Positions 22,101 through 30,671 are shown, counted from the stretch's first letter. The stretch is 64,000 bases of DNA from Trichaptum fuscoviolaceum (GCA_910574455.1 CAJSYZ010000010.1:2818770-2882769), one strand, 5' to 3'. The notes: generated by a model not told the origin, from the letters alone. Numbers and translations: made by a program.

Positions 22101-25100
22101 TAGATCCAAGGGGTTTCGGTAGGTTCTCCGTTGGCGTCGGGAAGATGGAAGTATTGTGTTTCTTCGTTGAAGATAAGAGTGGTTGGGAACGGTGGTAGTG
22201 GGGGTTGAATGTGTTTGAACTCTCCTGCTAGACTTCGACGAGCAAGGTCTTCCCAGTTGGGGGTATGAGTGATGAAGTTTTGTCGAGCTTCTTCAGCAGA
22301 GTTGGCTTCGATTGGGGTCCACCGTTGTAGTAGTTGATTGTATGACCACGATCGATAAGTTTTGTTACCAATTCTATAGTAGAAGAAGTTCTTTTCGGTG
22401 TCAAAGAAGAGTCGATTGTGTGGTGGTGGAGCGTCTGGATACTGAGGAACAGTAGTCTGTGTAGGTATTGGTTCTTCAGTGGTTTTCGAAGTGGTTTCTT
22501 TGTTAGTTTTGCCTGTTGTAGTAGATGAGGCTGTGTTTCGAGCCGTCTGTTTGCCCTTGTTCGCCGTGGTGATTAATCGGTTCCGGATTGATATCCGTAA
22601 CTGTCTGAATCGTAGTTTGTAAGGGTGTAGTCCGTAACACTAGCAATGTGGGGTGAATCTTCCGGGGGGTCAATCGGTGGTGCAAGATAGTTATGAACTA
22701 TGTTTTGCGGAGTGGGTTGGTGGTGTTGACAACTACACTGATAGATGTAGTGGTTGACGTCTTCGCTGATACTATTCCAACAGAAGTGTCGGTTTACAAA
22801 GCGAGCAGTTTCAGCTTCAGTGCGATGAAGTTGTTCTCCGTGGTTGTCAAAGTGGACGTAGTTTATAAAGAATCGGCGTAGGTGAGTTTCTCGAGGGATG
22901 AATAATCGGGTATGGTTCCAGAGGAGTCCGTATTTGAAGATCCAAGGTTGGTGGTTGTCGCGTGAGTACTGCAGGTATCCAACTGTTTGGGTGTAATTGT
23001 AAATACCGGTCGTCGAGTATAGTTCTGATTTGGTTTAGGATGTCGTCGAACTCTTCGGCAAAGGCGAGGAATCGGTTTCGGATGAGGTCTCTGGTTGAGT
23101 AGATGGGATCGTCAAGGGCTGGAAGTGATAGGGTGTCCGCCACGATTGTGGTAGTGTGTAGTGTATGCGTAAAAGTCGGCAATCGTCTCCACAGATATGG
23201 ACTAGTCGGATTCGATCAGGGAGAAACTCTTCTAGATAGAAGAATGCGTTGGGGTTGGTGTGGTAGATGAAGAAGATAGAGTCGGGTTGGACGATTAGAC
23301 TGGCAGTTTTTGTGATGGACCAAACTGTATCGTCACAATACTTGGTGAAACTGTATGTGTCGAATTGATAACAGTTGGCTACGGAGTATTGGACTTGGTA
23401 TATGTGTCTTCCTGCGTTGTTGTCGAGTTGGTTGGTGTCGGTGTGGGTAAGGAGCAAAGCGTTTTGTGGGATAGAGGGTGCCGTGATGGATAGATGTTAT
23501 GACGTAAAGTGAAGTGGATTTCTGTTTGACCTTTGTTTAGTCTTGAGGGTCGTCAAGCGATAACGTTATGAGATGATCGACAGTGGGGCAGTGTTTGTGA
23601 TGCTTTGTTCAATGTTAACAGATGAACTGTTCTTCGATTTCTGGATCGGTCTCCCTTCGATTTCTGGATCGGTCTCCCTTCGCTATTACCAAGCGGCACG
23701 TCTGCGAGTTATGCTCGTTGTCCAATAGGCGTCCCAAAGACTAGGCTAGCAGCTTTATGCCTTCTTTGCAGGTACTGAGTCCTTTTCCTGCGTGCACAGC
23801 TACGGTCCCGTTTGGTATGACAGAAGTTGGTTCCTTTGTAACGCTACTGTCCGGGGTTTAATCAACCAATGAGCTGGAGCGGTTTTCTTAATCTTCGGAT
23901 CGCGACTCTCGAAGTTTTCCTTGGCCTCCCTCTTGCAATCGATGAGCACCTTGCTACACTGAAGGGATTACCTCGAGCGGATGTTCTTCTGGACTAGATG
24001 GGTTTACAACTGGTTAGTAGTAAGTGGAGCTATGGCTCAACACCTTAGTCGTAAAGACGGATGTCTTCGACGGTAGATAAGTTTGATCTAATTGTTACGT
24101 CTCAACTTACGGTCTCGTATAGTTAGGGAACGCAACGTTAAGTTGCTCAGTGATAGCGGAGCTAGGGCTCGACACTAAGTGTTTGTATGGACAAAGGCCT
24201 ACGATGTAGAGTAGAGAGAAACAGATGTATAGCAGAGACTAGAGACGGGGGGTTTGACAAAGGAGATCAAACTTAGAGTTCGATCATGCTAAGTACAGGG
24301 GTTTATATACTGTAGCTGCGGAGCAAGGGTACATCGGAAGATGAGTAAGAAGAGAACAATAAGAGAGTAGACGATAGGCTACTAATAATAGTGTGAGAGC
24401 GATGGGCAGAGGGTTAGGGCAAAGGGTACATGTGTAACATCGGGATTGGCTGAGGGTTGAGGGTTACATCGGAAGATGACTGAGCAGAACAAGAATATAA
24501 ACAAATAGGGCGAAGGGTTCGGAGTAATGGGGGCCGCTGACATAGTAAGAAAACGTAACACCCCCGTCCTGATGATGCCAGACATGTCGCGACAATTCAT
24601 CGTGGAATGCGACGCCTCTGATTTCGCGACCGGCGCGGTCTTGTCCCAGGAAGGCGACGACGGGCTGATACATCCGGTCGCCTTTTTCTCGAAATCCCTC
24701 AACGATGCGGAACGCAACTACAAGATTTATGACAAGGAGCTACTCGCGATTATTAGAGCTCTTGACGAGTGGCGACATTATCTCGAAGGTGCGAGTCATA
24801 AACTCGATATCGTGTCTGACCACAAGAATCTGCTATATTTCTCTGAATCCCGAACGCTGACGCGACGCCAAGCCCGGTGGAGTCTGTTCCTCACTCGCTT
24901 CGACTTTACGATTCGCCATCGCCCAGGGCGACTCGGGGGCAAACCCGACGCCATGTCACGACGCGTCGATCTTCAACCCGAAGGCGAAGACAACACGGGA
25001 CGGACCCTCTTGACCCCCGAAATGTTTCGACTAAAGGCAATTCGTCGGGGAATGACACAGGTACACGGGGATCAGGCCCTCCTACGACGCATTCGTAAGT

Positions 25101-26755
25101 CAGATCAGTATGAAGACGAACTGGTGGACGCAATCGAGTTGGTCAAGTCCAAGGCGCCCCGAGTCCTGACCAAGGAACTTGAGGACTGGAGCACCGAAGA
25201 AGGCCTCATCCTGTACCAGGGTAAGGTTTACATCCCGAAAGACGAGACCATTCGCCGGGACGTGGTGAAAACCTACCACGATAGTCTCCCCGCCGGACAT
25301 CCTGGACGTTGGAAAACGTTTGAGATGGTAAGCCGCAACTACTGGTGGCCCGGGATGTCTAACTTCGTAGAACGATACGTTTCGGGATGCGATACTTGCG
25401 CACGCACAAAGAACCGATCCCAACGCCCGGTAGGACTCCTGCAACCGAACGAAATCCCGCAGGGCCCCTGGCAGGCGATTTCGTGCGATTTCATCACCCA
25501 GCTCCCCCGATCCGAGGATTACGACGCAATTTTCGTGGTGGTCGACCGTCTCACCAAGCAAGCACATTTTATCCCGACCACGTCTGACGTCGATGCACCG
25601 GAAACTGCAGAACTCTTCCTGCAACACGTCTGGAAGTTGCACGGAACCCCCCGCCAGATTATATCCGACCGAGGACCACAGTTTGTCGCACAGTTCATGA
25701 AAGCCCTTTTTTCCCGACTCGGTATCAAGGGTACCACGTCGACTGCGTATCACCCGCAGACGGATGGGCAAACCGAAAGGGTAAACCAAGAGCTGGAACA
25801 ATATTTACGGGCTTTCATAGATACACGACAAGAAAACTGGGCCGGATTACTCCCAATGGCAGAGTTCGCGCACAACACGAAAGCGCACGCGGCAACACGA
25901 CAATCCCCGTTCGCGCTTGTCTACGGCTACAATCCCGAATTCACGATTGCCCCGAGCGACGGCCTGTCCACGGTCCCCGCCGCGGACGCACGACTACAGG
26001 AGCTTCAGCAGGCACAGGAAGAGGCAAGAGCGGCTTTGGAGGTTGCGGCAGAGCGCATGAAGCAGCACTACGATCAGGCCAGGAACGAGGCCCCGCAGTA
26101 CGCAGTCGGGGATAGAGTATGGCTCGAGGCGACGAACGTTCGGCGACCGGGAGCGCGCAAATTATTACCGAAACGACTAGGGCCGTATAAAGTGAAGGCA
26201 AAGCTAAGTGACCTCACCTACGAACTCGAACTCCCCGCGTCGCTGAAGATTCATCCCGTATTTCACGTATCGCTGCTCTCGCCATACCACGAAGACGATA
26301 TTCCCGGTCGAACGCAACCCCCGCCGCCCCCAGTCGAAGTAGAAGGAGATCTGGAATACGAGGTGGAAGAGGTACTGGACGCTAGACGGTTTAGACGGAG
26401 GTTTGAATATTTGGTACGATGGAAGGGATATTCGAGCGCGGAAGATACATGGATTCCCGCAAAGGATATGGGTAATGCAAAGGCTAAAATTCGCAGTTTC
26501 TATCGAAAACACCCGGACGCCCCTCGAGAAGTCAACGCTATCGAGCTCTGTGACCTGAGCAAGATTCAAGCTTGGCGCCCCGGAGTTGCGCCTTTGGAGG
26601 GGGGTAATGTCGAGATCCCGGGCTCCTTTTCTCATTTCCCGCACTTTCCCGCCAAGGATCCCGACATGAGCAGACAATCCCGCGGGGAGAATCCCGCCAT
26701 TGGATTCCCCGCGCGAAACCTCATTCCCGAATCGCACGATCCCATGCTCACATGA
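12848..26755 (+). CDS. pol: Element A Pol (interrupted by element C)
   Basis: The open frame in the -1 phase to gag runs 12848-14845, then 24566-26755 once element C and one ccccc copy are removed; both parts are in the same phase. Protease LDSGASG is at residues 149-155 counting from 12848. RT includes DGTLRMVVDYRRLND, RWGYHNVRLK and the catalytic IYLDDLLIF (about 14438-14466). After the insertion come RNase H (VECDASDFATGAVLS, SDHKNLLYF), the integrase HHCC domain (HDSLPAGHPG to CDTCAR), the integrase core (SCDFITQLP, SDRGPQF, QTERVNQELEQY), the GPY/F module (RLGPYKVK) and a chromodomain (YEVEEVLDA to DTWIPAKDM). The reading frame runs about 48 codons into the 3' LTR before stopping. The start is uncertain because expression probably needs -1 frameshifting from gag. 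Confidence 0.9.
14846..15312 (-). repeat. Element C 3' LTR
   Basis: Starts tgttacgtct and ends aaaacgtaaca, nearly identical to 24093-24560. On the minus strand the adjacent purine tract is gaacggggtaa (15313-15323). Confidence 0.92.
15461..16339 (-). CDS. Element C post-pol ORF4: tandem SIM-like motifs and zinc cluster
   Basis: 292 residues, ATG at 16339, starting 3 nt after the stop of ORF3. Two hydrophobic-acidic motifs lie close together, LVIDLT (127-132) and IIDLT (137-141), separated by TEDD. They fit the SUMO-interaction motif consensus and resemble the tandem motifs of SUMO-targeted ubiquitin ligases. The C terminus has a Cys/His cluster, CSYCNIRAPGHTIIGC (240-255) followed by CPSCGQHDGHDDEC (260-273), which could form a CCHC knuckle plus a second zinc site. 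The protein has no integrase, RT or envelope features and no signal peptide or membrane segment. The N-terminal half has a loose resemblance to ORF6 of element B. Function unknown; a SUMO-linked targeting or host-interaction role is inference. Confidence 0.75.
   Translation of the reverse strand: MPPARSQRNPSRHTPLFRSYTSSLQPPALRLDTHNPLQSRQILELFSTRTFHQRLSQSTYDDTPLLANWTQCYDIVTRNQEILDPTIAIIEGSLHLLRRAQESFQDMRRFALTELLETAPQELFAPLVIDLTTEDDIIDLTKDLADQVPRPPLHSVGTQVPERKELINRLSEPIRLQSPIQLQEDQEYRVNTAPPSPTYSPKVDNNPFTSMSLDPKECTQHSAVDHHYNLAASTCEFYTCSYCNIRAPGHTIIGCPKYTCPSCGQHDGHDDECASNRIAQQRVTKRNPPANN
16343..16831 (-). CDS. Element C post-pol ORF3: CxCxCC-tail protein
   Basis: 162 residues. Its ATG follows the pol TGA with no gap (TGAATG, 16834-16829). 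The C terminus reads DPYCTCSCCHYDC; element B ORF5 ends with the closely similar DPICVCSCCRYCP. Upstream, TFFNNPDYAHRLIDYF in C aligns with TFFTPEYATPILQALHILL in B. Conservation between two clearly different elements argues for a real protein. It has no recognisable family, signal peptide or membrane span. The cysteine motif could bind metal. Position after pol is where envelope genes sit in some retroelements, but nothing envelope-like is visible. Confidence 0.75.
   Translation of the reverse strand: MSPSKKLVHFSYPHSSNIINDYTLSSSNKQPPTPEPHTVALPTTSIPTRPHYLDAVRPVYSGAWSKDHYDPDWEYKYFKPPTGLGLHIPTISVFLIHTFFNNPDYAHRLIDYFNKSARVQPPLTITRPIVRHRHHFSHFEPRRSDPYCTCSCCHYDCPTHSL
16832..20320 (-). CDS. pol: Element C Pol polyprotein
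   Basis: 1162 codons in the -1 phase relative to gag, overlapping its stop. Aspartic protease ALLDTGAEGLFID lies near residue 45. RT follows with DGTLRPVQDYRYLN, RWGYNNIRIK and the catalytic LVYMDDILIH. RNase H has FFLETDASKVATGAVLR and WCDHRNLTYW. The integrase HHCC domain runs from HHDIPVRAHPG to CALCQQMK, and the core has NMDFITDLP, SDRGPQFAS and QAERTNQEIEVY. It ends in a GPF module and chromodomain (QFEVEAIRAHHG to GYPTSGNSWEPE). No stop codons interrupt it. The first codon is TTG at the frameshift point, so the protein is probably made only as a Gag-Pol fusion. Confidence 0.93.
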   Translation of the reverse strand: MNNEELPQPSLSLNIRLLINSINDNHALRIPITFLYNQKTHKATALLDTGAEGLFIDKTLVENLQIKTIKLRQSLRPRNVDGTFNNAGHITSYAPLRVKLGNAHYAMRFYVTTLGKENFIFGLPWFKKYQPKIDWETGSIQLNRVNISTQLAQQARKGLQPAKPLTALVPHQYHQFLSLFDEEKAHRFPPSRPYDHAIDLKPDFIPKRHSPYPLSLPQQAALDAFIDENLKNGYIRPSKSPMASPLFFVDKKDGTLRPVQDYRYLNNGTIKNAYPLPLVQDLLDKLHGSHYFIALDIRWGYNNIRIKDGDQWKAAFTTQRGLFEPTVMFFGLCNSPATFQHFMNDILGEEILLNHLLVYMDDILIHAPTLPELISRARRAFTILEKNDLYFKPTKCFFHTQKLPYLGLIITPNHIQTDPTKIEGITKWPTPTTVKDIRSFTGFTNFYRRFIPHYAEITKPLDNLKRKDQPFKWTEVEQKSFDDLKAAFTQHPLLLMPNPHNPFFLETDASKVATGAVLRQHDDNGVLKPIGYISQSLNSAERNYEIYDRELLAIIRALITWKHYLLGSPHPVTLWCDHRNLTYWREARRLSPRQARWHLLLSQFDLHITHVPGKQMIQSDLLSRRADHVKQGENLNESSIMLPKDLFISTLQEQKDQENSEDEEEMEDYESDDDLPDTDSLTKSIKESMKKDEFLTNTIAQLKKKLPPARTALKDWFFDEDGILYFKNRIYIPDNLELKRTILRLHHDIPVRAHPGIFNTLEQVRRTYYWPRMQKFVSDYVHGCALCQQMKVNHHPTAPPLMPIAADKHSFPFSHVNMDFITDLPMSHGYDTLLLVIDHDCSKAIVLIPCEKTVDAIETAQLYFDNVYRRFGLPIRIISDRGPQFASKAFQELCKIIGIKSSMSTAYHPQTDGQAERTNQEIEVYLRIYCTAEPENWSRHIPNIEFAHNNRAHAVTKRTPFSLLMGYDPIPLPLKYPKSNVPSVSQRLANLTVHRSEALAAHSVAAMVMKERTFRNFKPFNKGDKVWLDSKNLRIPGLSQKFKEKRDGPFKIKKVLSPLVYELDLSRTKWKIHPVFHAALLVRYTETEAYGPPHSNPPPDLIEGQEQFEVEAIRAHHGNGTRRQYLIKWKGYPTSGNSWEPESHLRNAQTILKAYKRLHHLT
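20317..21666 (-). CDS. gag: Element C Gag
   Basis: The first ATG in the frame is at 21666 (MFRPPPGEES); the frame stays open upstream to 21873 without ATG. It opens with an RG-rich stretch (QGRGRGGRGGRGG) and a glycine/asparagine-rich low-complexity region. The retrotransposon Gag fold follows (MAKIQPFDGTQEDADRFLLQ to FEEFLAEFHRTFI), then a CCHC knuckle CFNCHQPGHRTAKC. It ends EEGNF followed by TGA in the sequence AAATTTTTGA, a -1 slippery heptamer identical to the one in element B. An overlapping open frame in another phase continues from the pre-gag region down to about 21530. Confidence 0.88.
   Translation of the reverse strand: MFRPPPGEESISTFFHLRHLQGRGRGGRGGRGGRQNPAWRGWGFGEPPAGDEGGGGGEGPPGGNPNNNGGGGDDEGGGGGGGGAGGGGAADNNNQGDGPAHDRPITMAKIQPFDGTQEDADRFLLQVQIHLRANRHIYDTDELCIEFVLAHCSLRGSRPFAMQYMASGRFETDTFEEFLAEFHRTFITSELTIKATMELAKLKQRGSIEDYILKFKTLIMQARITEYLSQRNAFWMGLNDNLRMKLLACSPQPTNMEDWFSLATRLDTNYKIARSMESQPHQSYSGENRFKRRPMRQYNRQIRAIANDTNDTNESMPSNDNDDIEELVDLAIYSFFISRLSTEEFQRHMKENLCFNCHQPGHRTAKCPKPHPKRTSKTRWPNSRTPRSKNMRQLTSADDQNEYSEPENEDQDQGELSAEDRAAQIQQLLIGLDDDAVNQVFDRVEEGNF
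20318..20327 (-). promoter_or_regulatory. -1 ribosomal frameshift site, element C
   Basis: On the minus strand the gag end reads GGA AAT TTT TGA. The heptamer A AAT TTT has the X XXY YYZ form and is followed at once by the gag stop; slipping back one base enters the pol frame. The same decamer is at the gag end of element B. Confidence 0.65.
21530..22640 (-). CDS. Element C pre-gag frame with duplicated HTPNW module
   Basis: One phase of the minus strand stays open for about 1.1 kb upstream of gag and overlaps its 5' end. It has no ATG until near 21640, so it was probably reached by splicing or frameshifting. It encodes two successive modules of about 60-70 residues, each rich in W, Y and F. 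The first runs from LFFDTEKNFFYYRIGNKTY to HTPNWEDLARR, the second from LIFNEETQYFHLP to HTPNWKELREE. A P/S/T-rich linker follows. The region between LTR and gag of element B also encodes an aromatic module (AWYRLDKSRRKVYLHFHSG). Family and function not recognised. Confidence 0.5.
22690..23457 (-). CDS. Element C pre-gag coding region with integrase-like H2C2 domain
   Basis: Overlapping open frames occupy this stretch on the minus strand: 23457-23035 (140 aa), 23182-22847, and the continuation of the first phase after its stop, about 23030-22690. The last reads PWIFKYGLLWNHTRLFIP, then YVHFDNHGEQLHRTEAE, then FCWNSISEDVNHYIYQCSC. The pattern (a GLLW/LFIP lead-in, two spaced histidines, a FxW block and a C-x-C end) follows the zinc-binding H2C2 domain that precedes retroviral integrase cores, and pol of this element already has its own copy. 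Element B encodes an alignable block at about 29290-29525. Splicing or frameshifting would be needed to join the frames. Confidence 0.5.
24078..24089 (-). other. Self-primer binding site of element C
   Basis: On the minus strand agatcaaactta lies 3 nt (att) beyond the 5' LTR and is the exact complement of taagtttgatct inside that LTR (24264-24275). That segment sits about 34 nt downstream of a TATATAA box (24303-24309), where a transcript would start. Confidence 0.75.
24093..24560 (-). repeat. Element C 5' LTR
   Basis: 468-bp copy of the 14846-15312 LTR, with a TATATAA box on the minus strand (24303-24309) and the self-primer segment at 24264-24275. Confidence 0.92.
26594..26607 (+). other. 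Polypurine tract of element A
   Basis: ttggaggggggtaa directly precedes the 3' LTR at 26608 and is the usual plus-strand primer. It lies inside the pol reading frame. Confidence 0.75.
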
Positions 26756-27421
26756 CTTATCCCGCACCACCGTCCCGGCAACCATGCACGCATACACACA
26801 CTCATTTACGACGACCCGCCACGGCACACGTACATTCACTTATCAACATACGCTCATTAATCCGCTAGTACCTCAAGGTGACGACCTGCAACAGTCTGGC
26901 ATACCTAGTCTGGCTAGTCGCGGCCCCGGACCGGACGCTGACGTCCACGGACAGGCCGCAGCCATCTGGAGAGACAGGATAGACATGCCTAGCAGTGCGG
27001 TCGTAGCATGTATCGTTTGTAGTAGATAGGTGCGCATTGCGCAAGGACATTTAGCGTAGATTAACTATACAGTCTTTACGAAGTAGATAAATAGCTGTAG
27101 GCATCGTAAGGAGCACCCCACTTTTGACCTCTTGTGGAGTGCTTCCTTAGGTGCGATCTCTCTCTTTTCTCCTGTGTAGTTAGTTGCGCAATACTTACTT
27201 GTGGAGTGCTTCCTTAGGGATCCGCTTACTTGACGTTCAAAGCAGTGAAGAGTCCTAGCTGGCCTTGAGAATCCCGCGACGCGCCTGGATAGAATCCCGC
27301 GCGTTTCCCGCCTGAATTCCCACGCTCGTTCCCAGTCGCGAATCCAGATTCCCGAACGCGGGTTCTTGTCGCGAATTCCAGTTTCCCGAAACTGTTTCCC
27401 GCTACAATTCCCGACGGTCGT
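26608..27421 (+). repeat. 3' LTR of element A, split by element B
   Basis: 814 bp identical or nearly so to 6265-7078. The last four bases (aaca) are found at 38359-38362 on the far side of element B, with the target duplication gtcgt at 27417-27421 and 38354-38358. Confidence 0.93.
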
Positions 27422-27971
27422 TGTTACGCATCAAGCTGCTTACCCTTGTTTACACATTGTTTATGTTCCCCCTCATCTTTTTCTCTCACCCTTTCTACCT
27501 GCATGTGCATACACACATTGCATCATTCTTTCATCATCGACTCCACACTCCGATGGCTCCACTCGCTCCACCTTCACTCCGAGAGCCCCAGGACCTTCCA
27601 CTCCGATGATACATCATTCTACTCCACTCTACTCCACCTATGCTCCGATCTGACATCATCCTCCATTAATTAGAGCCACTATGACGGACTCACTCCACTT
27701 CTGACCCCGCGATGATGTAGTTTCATTCCTTGCTCCACTCTATTGTTCTCTGTAGTATATAAGGCCATGTACATAGCGCCCCAGGATGACACTTAAGTCA
27801 ATCCTCCTATAGTCTTTTACAATCACGTACCAAAGACTCTGTTCACCCACGACTTCCGGTATAGAGACCCTCACAAAGCGGACCCTCTATACTGTACTTG
27901 CTACTTCACCCAACAACGCTTTGGTCACTTATCATTTCCGTGATAAGTCCATCGAAGCCGTGAACGTAACA
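27422..27971 (+). repeat. Element B 5' LTR with TATA box
   Basis: Starts tgttacgcatcaag and ends gtgaacgtaaca. A TATATAA box lies at 27756-27762, and aagtcaatcct (27795-27805) about 39 nt downstream is the likely start of the transcript and the self-primer. Confidence 0.92.
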
Positions 27972-27974
27972 ATT

Positions 27975-27985
27975 AGGATTGACTT
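27975..27985 (+). other. Self-primer binding site of element B
   Basis: aggattgactt, 3 nt (att) after the LTR, is the exact complement of aagtcaatcct at 27795-27805. Length (11 nt) and layout match the Tf1 self-priming model. Confidence 0.8.
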
Positions 27986-28549
27986 CTTTCTCATCTGAGA
28001 TCGATCTCAACTCCGAAACACCCCCCTCTACGCTCTACCACATTCTACAGCAGAATAAATCGGTACACCCTACGCATTCCAATCTGGAATACTGACGGTT
28101 AAGTATTACAACTGGCCCTTGTCTACTAACTATCATATAGGAACGAAAGGAATACGAACGACAGTACGATCGAATACACCAAGCATACACTGTTATACTT
28201 GGAAGGAAGCGACAGACAAGTAATCGCAGAAATTAAGCAGGTTCACGACAGAATTTACGGTCCTTGTTACGCGTTTGGTTGGTGATAGCGTGAAGCAGAG
28301 GATCGCGACCCATTCAAGCAGCTTAGCCACGTCCAACGTAACTTGAAGAGAAGAAGGAAGCAGGGGAAAGGTCTCATCCACCACAGAAACTGCCACAGCC
28401 GGAAGACAAGCATACCCTCACTCGTAGACGACAGCAATACACGGTGAACATCGAAACAGATCATCCAGCGAACCTAGGAAGACAGAAAGGACAAGGTATC
28501 CGAAGACGTTAATATCACTCACGCATACTCTTGTAGCTCAAAGGGTTGA

Positions 28550-29200
28550 TAACCCGAGGAAGTGCCCAACCTGAGGATTACTATACTACTCGCCGATCGC
28601 ACAGAACTACCGTTGGCAGGCGTACTAAGGATTAACATCCTTAACCCCGTCTCCATTTACGACTTACAACCCACTTCATACCAATCCGACACACCCCCTC
28701 ATAACCCCTCCGAACTTGACGAAAGCAGGACAGACCCACAGGACTATTCCGAGTACGAACATCGAACACAAGAAGATAACGAAAGCCTCTACGATCAACT
28801 TGTACCCCCTCGATTAGAACCCACCGTTACTCAGGAAACCTACGCATACTCCACCGAGGAAGGAACAAATTTCGAGAACCCAAGCCACCATTGGAACGAA
28901 GTATCTGAGCACAACAGATTACTACCTCCCGTGACTCCGAATCACTCCAACCCTCCGATCACTACACCCCCAAGCGTAGAACGAGCCCTACGTCCCTTCC
29001 CTCAACTTCAAACATCCGAACGAACTCCCACACCCGCCCCAGGACCTTCCAGAACTTTAGGAAATCTCAGACAAACTTTCCAAAGGACAGGAAGACGACT
29101 TAGGTTTACCTTACAACAACCGATTAATCAATCTGGCGAATCAAGCTCCCGCTCCCGCCCCCAACTTCGACCAACTAATTGAAGACAACTATCAGCACCT
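28550..29200 (+). CDS. Element B pre-gag ORF (206 codons from a GTG)
   Basis: An open frame from just after a TAA at about 28549 to a stop at 29180-29182, without an early ATG. It begins VPNLRITILLADRTELPLAG; the rest is rich in P, S, T, E and Q and ends in a basic patch (TGRRLRFTLQQ). No domain recognised. About 580 bp between the LTR and this frame holds only the primer site and untranslated leader as far as I can see. It lies next to the H2C2-like frame and could be joined to it by a frame change near 29130. Confidence 0.45.
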
Positions 29201-29660
29201 TGTCAATAGTGCATTAGTTCATCCGATCCAACAGAACTCCAAATACGACCTACAATACCTCCAACTCCGTCTACACTCTATACGACACGACCCCATTAAT
29301 TGGATCTACCGACACGGCATCTTTTGGTTCGAAGGAAAGCCATACATTCCCGATTGTTACCTTCGCAAAGGCCTTATTGGAATCTGCCACACCAAAGTTG
29401 ACAACACCATTGATCATTTCTCCGAAAGAGAAACCCTCTTGAACCTCACATCAATCGTTTATTGGCCCGGACAACCCCAGGACGTTGCAACCGAAATACG
29501 GAAGTGTATTTGTTACCTACTACACTCTGAACCACCTACCCGAGTTGCTAGCCCACCTCTCGAAGCATCCATCCGATCCATTACTCCACCTCCTGTTGAA
29601 CCCAAAGAAGGAAGTCGAACCGTTACTCCGACTCCCCCAGCAAACGAAGACACCAACTGA
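29120..29660 (+). CDS. Element B pre-gag frame with integrase-like H2C2 domain
   Basis: A frame open from about 29120 to 29660 reads NFDQLIEDNYQHLVNSALVH, then INWIYRHGIFWFEGKPYIPD, then ICHTKVDNTIDHFSERETLL, then VYWPGQPQDVATEIRKCICY. The IFWFEGKPYIPD lead-in, the spaced histidines, the YWPG block and the final C-x-C match the layout of integrase zinc domains (compare YYWPRM and CAICQQ in the pol of this element). Element C has an alignable version before its own gag. A second integrase-type zinc domain upstream of gag is not part of the standard gypsy plan. Confidence 0.55.
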
Positions 29661-29671
29661 ATTAAATTTCA

Positions 29672-30671
29672 GTAACTCGTTAAACTGGCGCCGAAAGACA
29701 GGCCACCAGTCCCAGGAAAATACGTACCCATAGCAGCACAAGTACCCGTTGGAGTTACCCGCCCAGAAAACGCTGAATTTGACCCAGTAAACCGAGCCTG
29801 GTACAGACTTGACAAATCCAGAAGAAAAGTCTACCTTCATTTTCACTCAGGACACGACACTTGGAGAGCAATCTCGCATACCATCAAGAACCCGACCACA
29901 TACTACAAACAGGTTAATACTTGGTACGCAGGAATCGAACCCAGTCAGGAAGAAATCGACCAGATACTTGCAAGAACATCAAGAACAGGCAGTCGACTTA
30001 ACTCACCCAGAGTTGTTTCTTCTCGACTCGCATCACCCGCTCCTTCACAACACTCGCCATTAACCACTACTCAACCAGAAGCACCACCAGCTAAAACCAA
30101 AGCACCACCCGCTGAATCGACAGCACTACCCTCATTATCTTACGCAGCAGCAGCAGCACCTAAAGCTGAACAAACCTCCCCACTCCTCACATTCACCCAA
30201 CCAAAGGCTGAAACACCCGCACCTGTTTCTGAACTCGAATCCGAAGAACCAGAACTTGTAGGACAATTCGAAGGACTCCGCATCGACACCAGATTTGAAG
30301 AAGGCGCAACTTGGATACCCACTTGGACTCCGCTCCCAAAGAACTACGTTTCGCAGGAGACACAAACTATCCTCACTCTTGAGCAACTAGAGAAAGAGGA
30401 AGCTGAACTCAGAAGGCGCAGACGAGAATCTGAAGCAGAAACTTCAGACGAATCAGAAGAAGATTCAGAAGCCGAGGACACGGCACACACCGCCGAAGGA
30501 TCTGCACACTCAGCCGCAGGATCTACATCGGTTAACGCCAACAATAGTAACCGAAGCTCACCTGTACCCGAAATTCTGGAAAACGACGAACACCCCGATC
30601 AGGAAAACCTTCCACAGCCACCCCCGCCCCCACCGTCACCTACACCCCCAGGAACCCCAGTGATAGTCGAA
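29672..30671 (+). CDS. Element B pre-gag frame, continuous with gag
   Basis: After a stop at about 29672 the gag phase stays open for 1 kb up to the gag ATG. It encodes PVPGKYVPIAAQVPVGVTRP and AWYRLDKSRRKVYLHFHSGH, then A/P-rich and acidic (ESEAETSDESEEDSEAED) low-complexity sequence with PPPPPPSPTPPGTP just before gag. It has no ATG, so it is either an N-terminal extension of Gag reached by splicing or frameshift, or part of a separate pre-gag protein. The composition is coding-like. Confidence 0.45.

Larger units (their letters stand above)
14846..24560 (-). mobile_element. Gypsy element C (chromovirus with extra ORFs)
   Basis: LTRs at 14846-15312 (467 bp) and 24093-24560 (468 bp) differ by one indel that I could see. 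The TSD ccccc is at 14841-14845 and 24561-24565. The coding strand is minus: 5' LTR (24093-24560), self-primer site, about 2.2 kb of pre-gag sequence, gag, pol, two post-pol ORFs, purine tract (gaacggggtaa on the minus strand), 3' LTR. It interrupts the pol gene of A between RT and RNase H. The ORFs are intact, so the insertion is young. Confidence 0.93.

Noticed and set aside
28527..28575. tRNA-like stretch (gtagctcaaagggttgataacccgagg)
   Set aside because: Only D-arm-like and anticodon-like fragments are present; no TPsiC arm or acceptor stem closes the cloverleaf. It is in the leader of element B.
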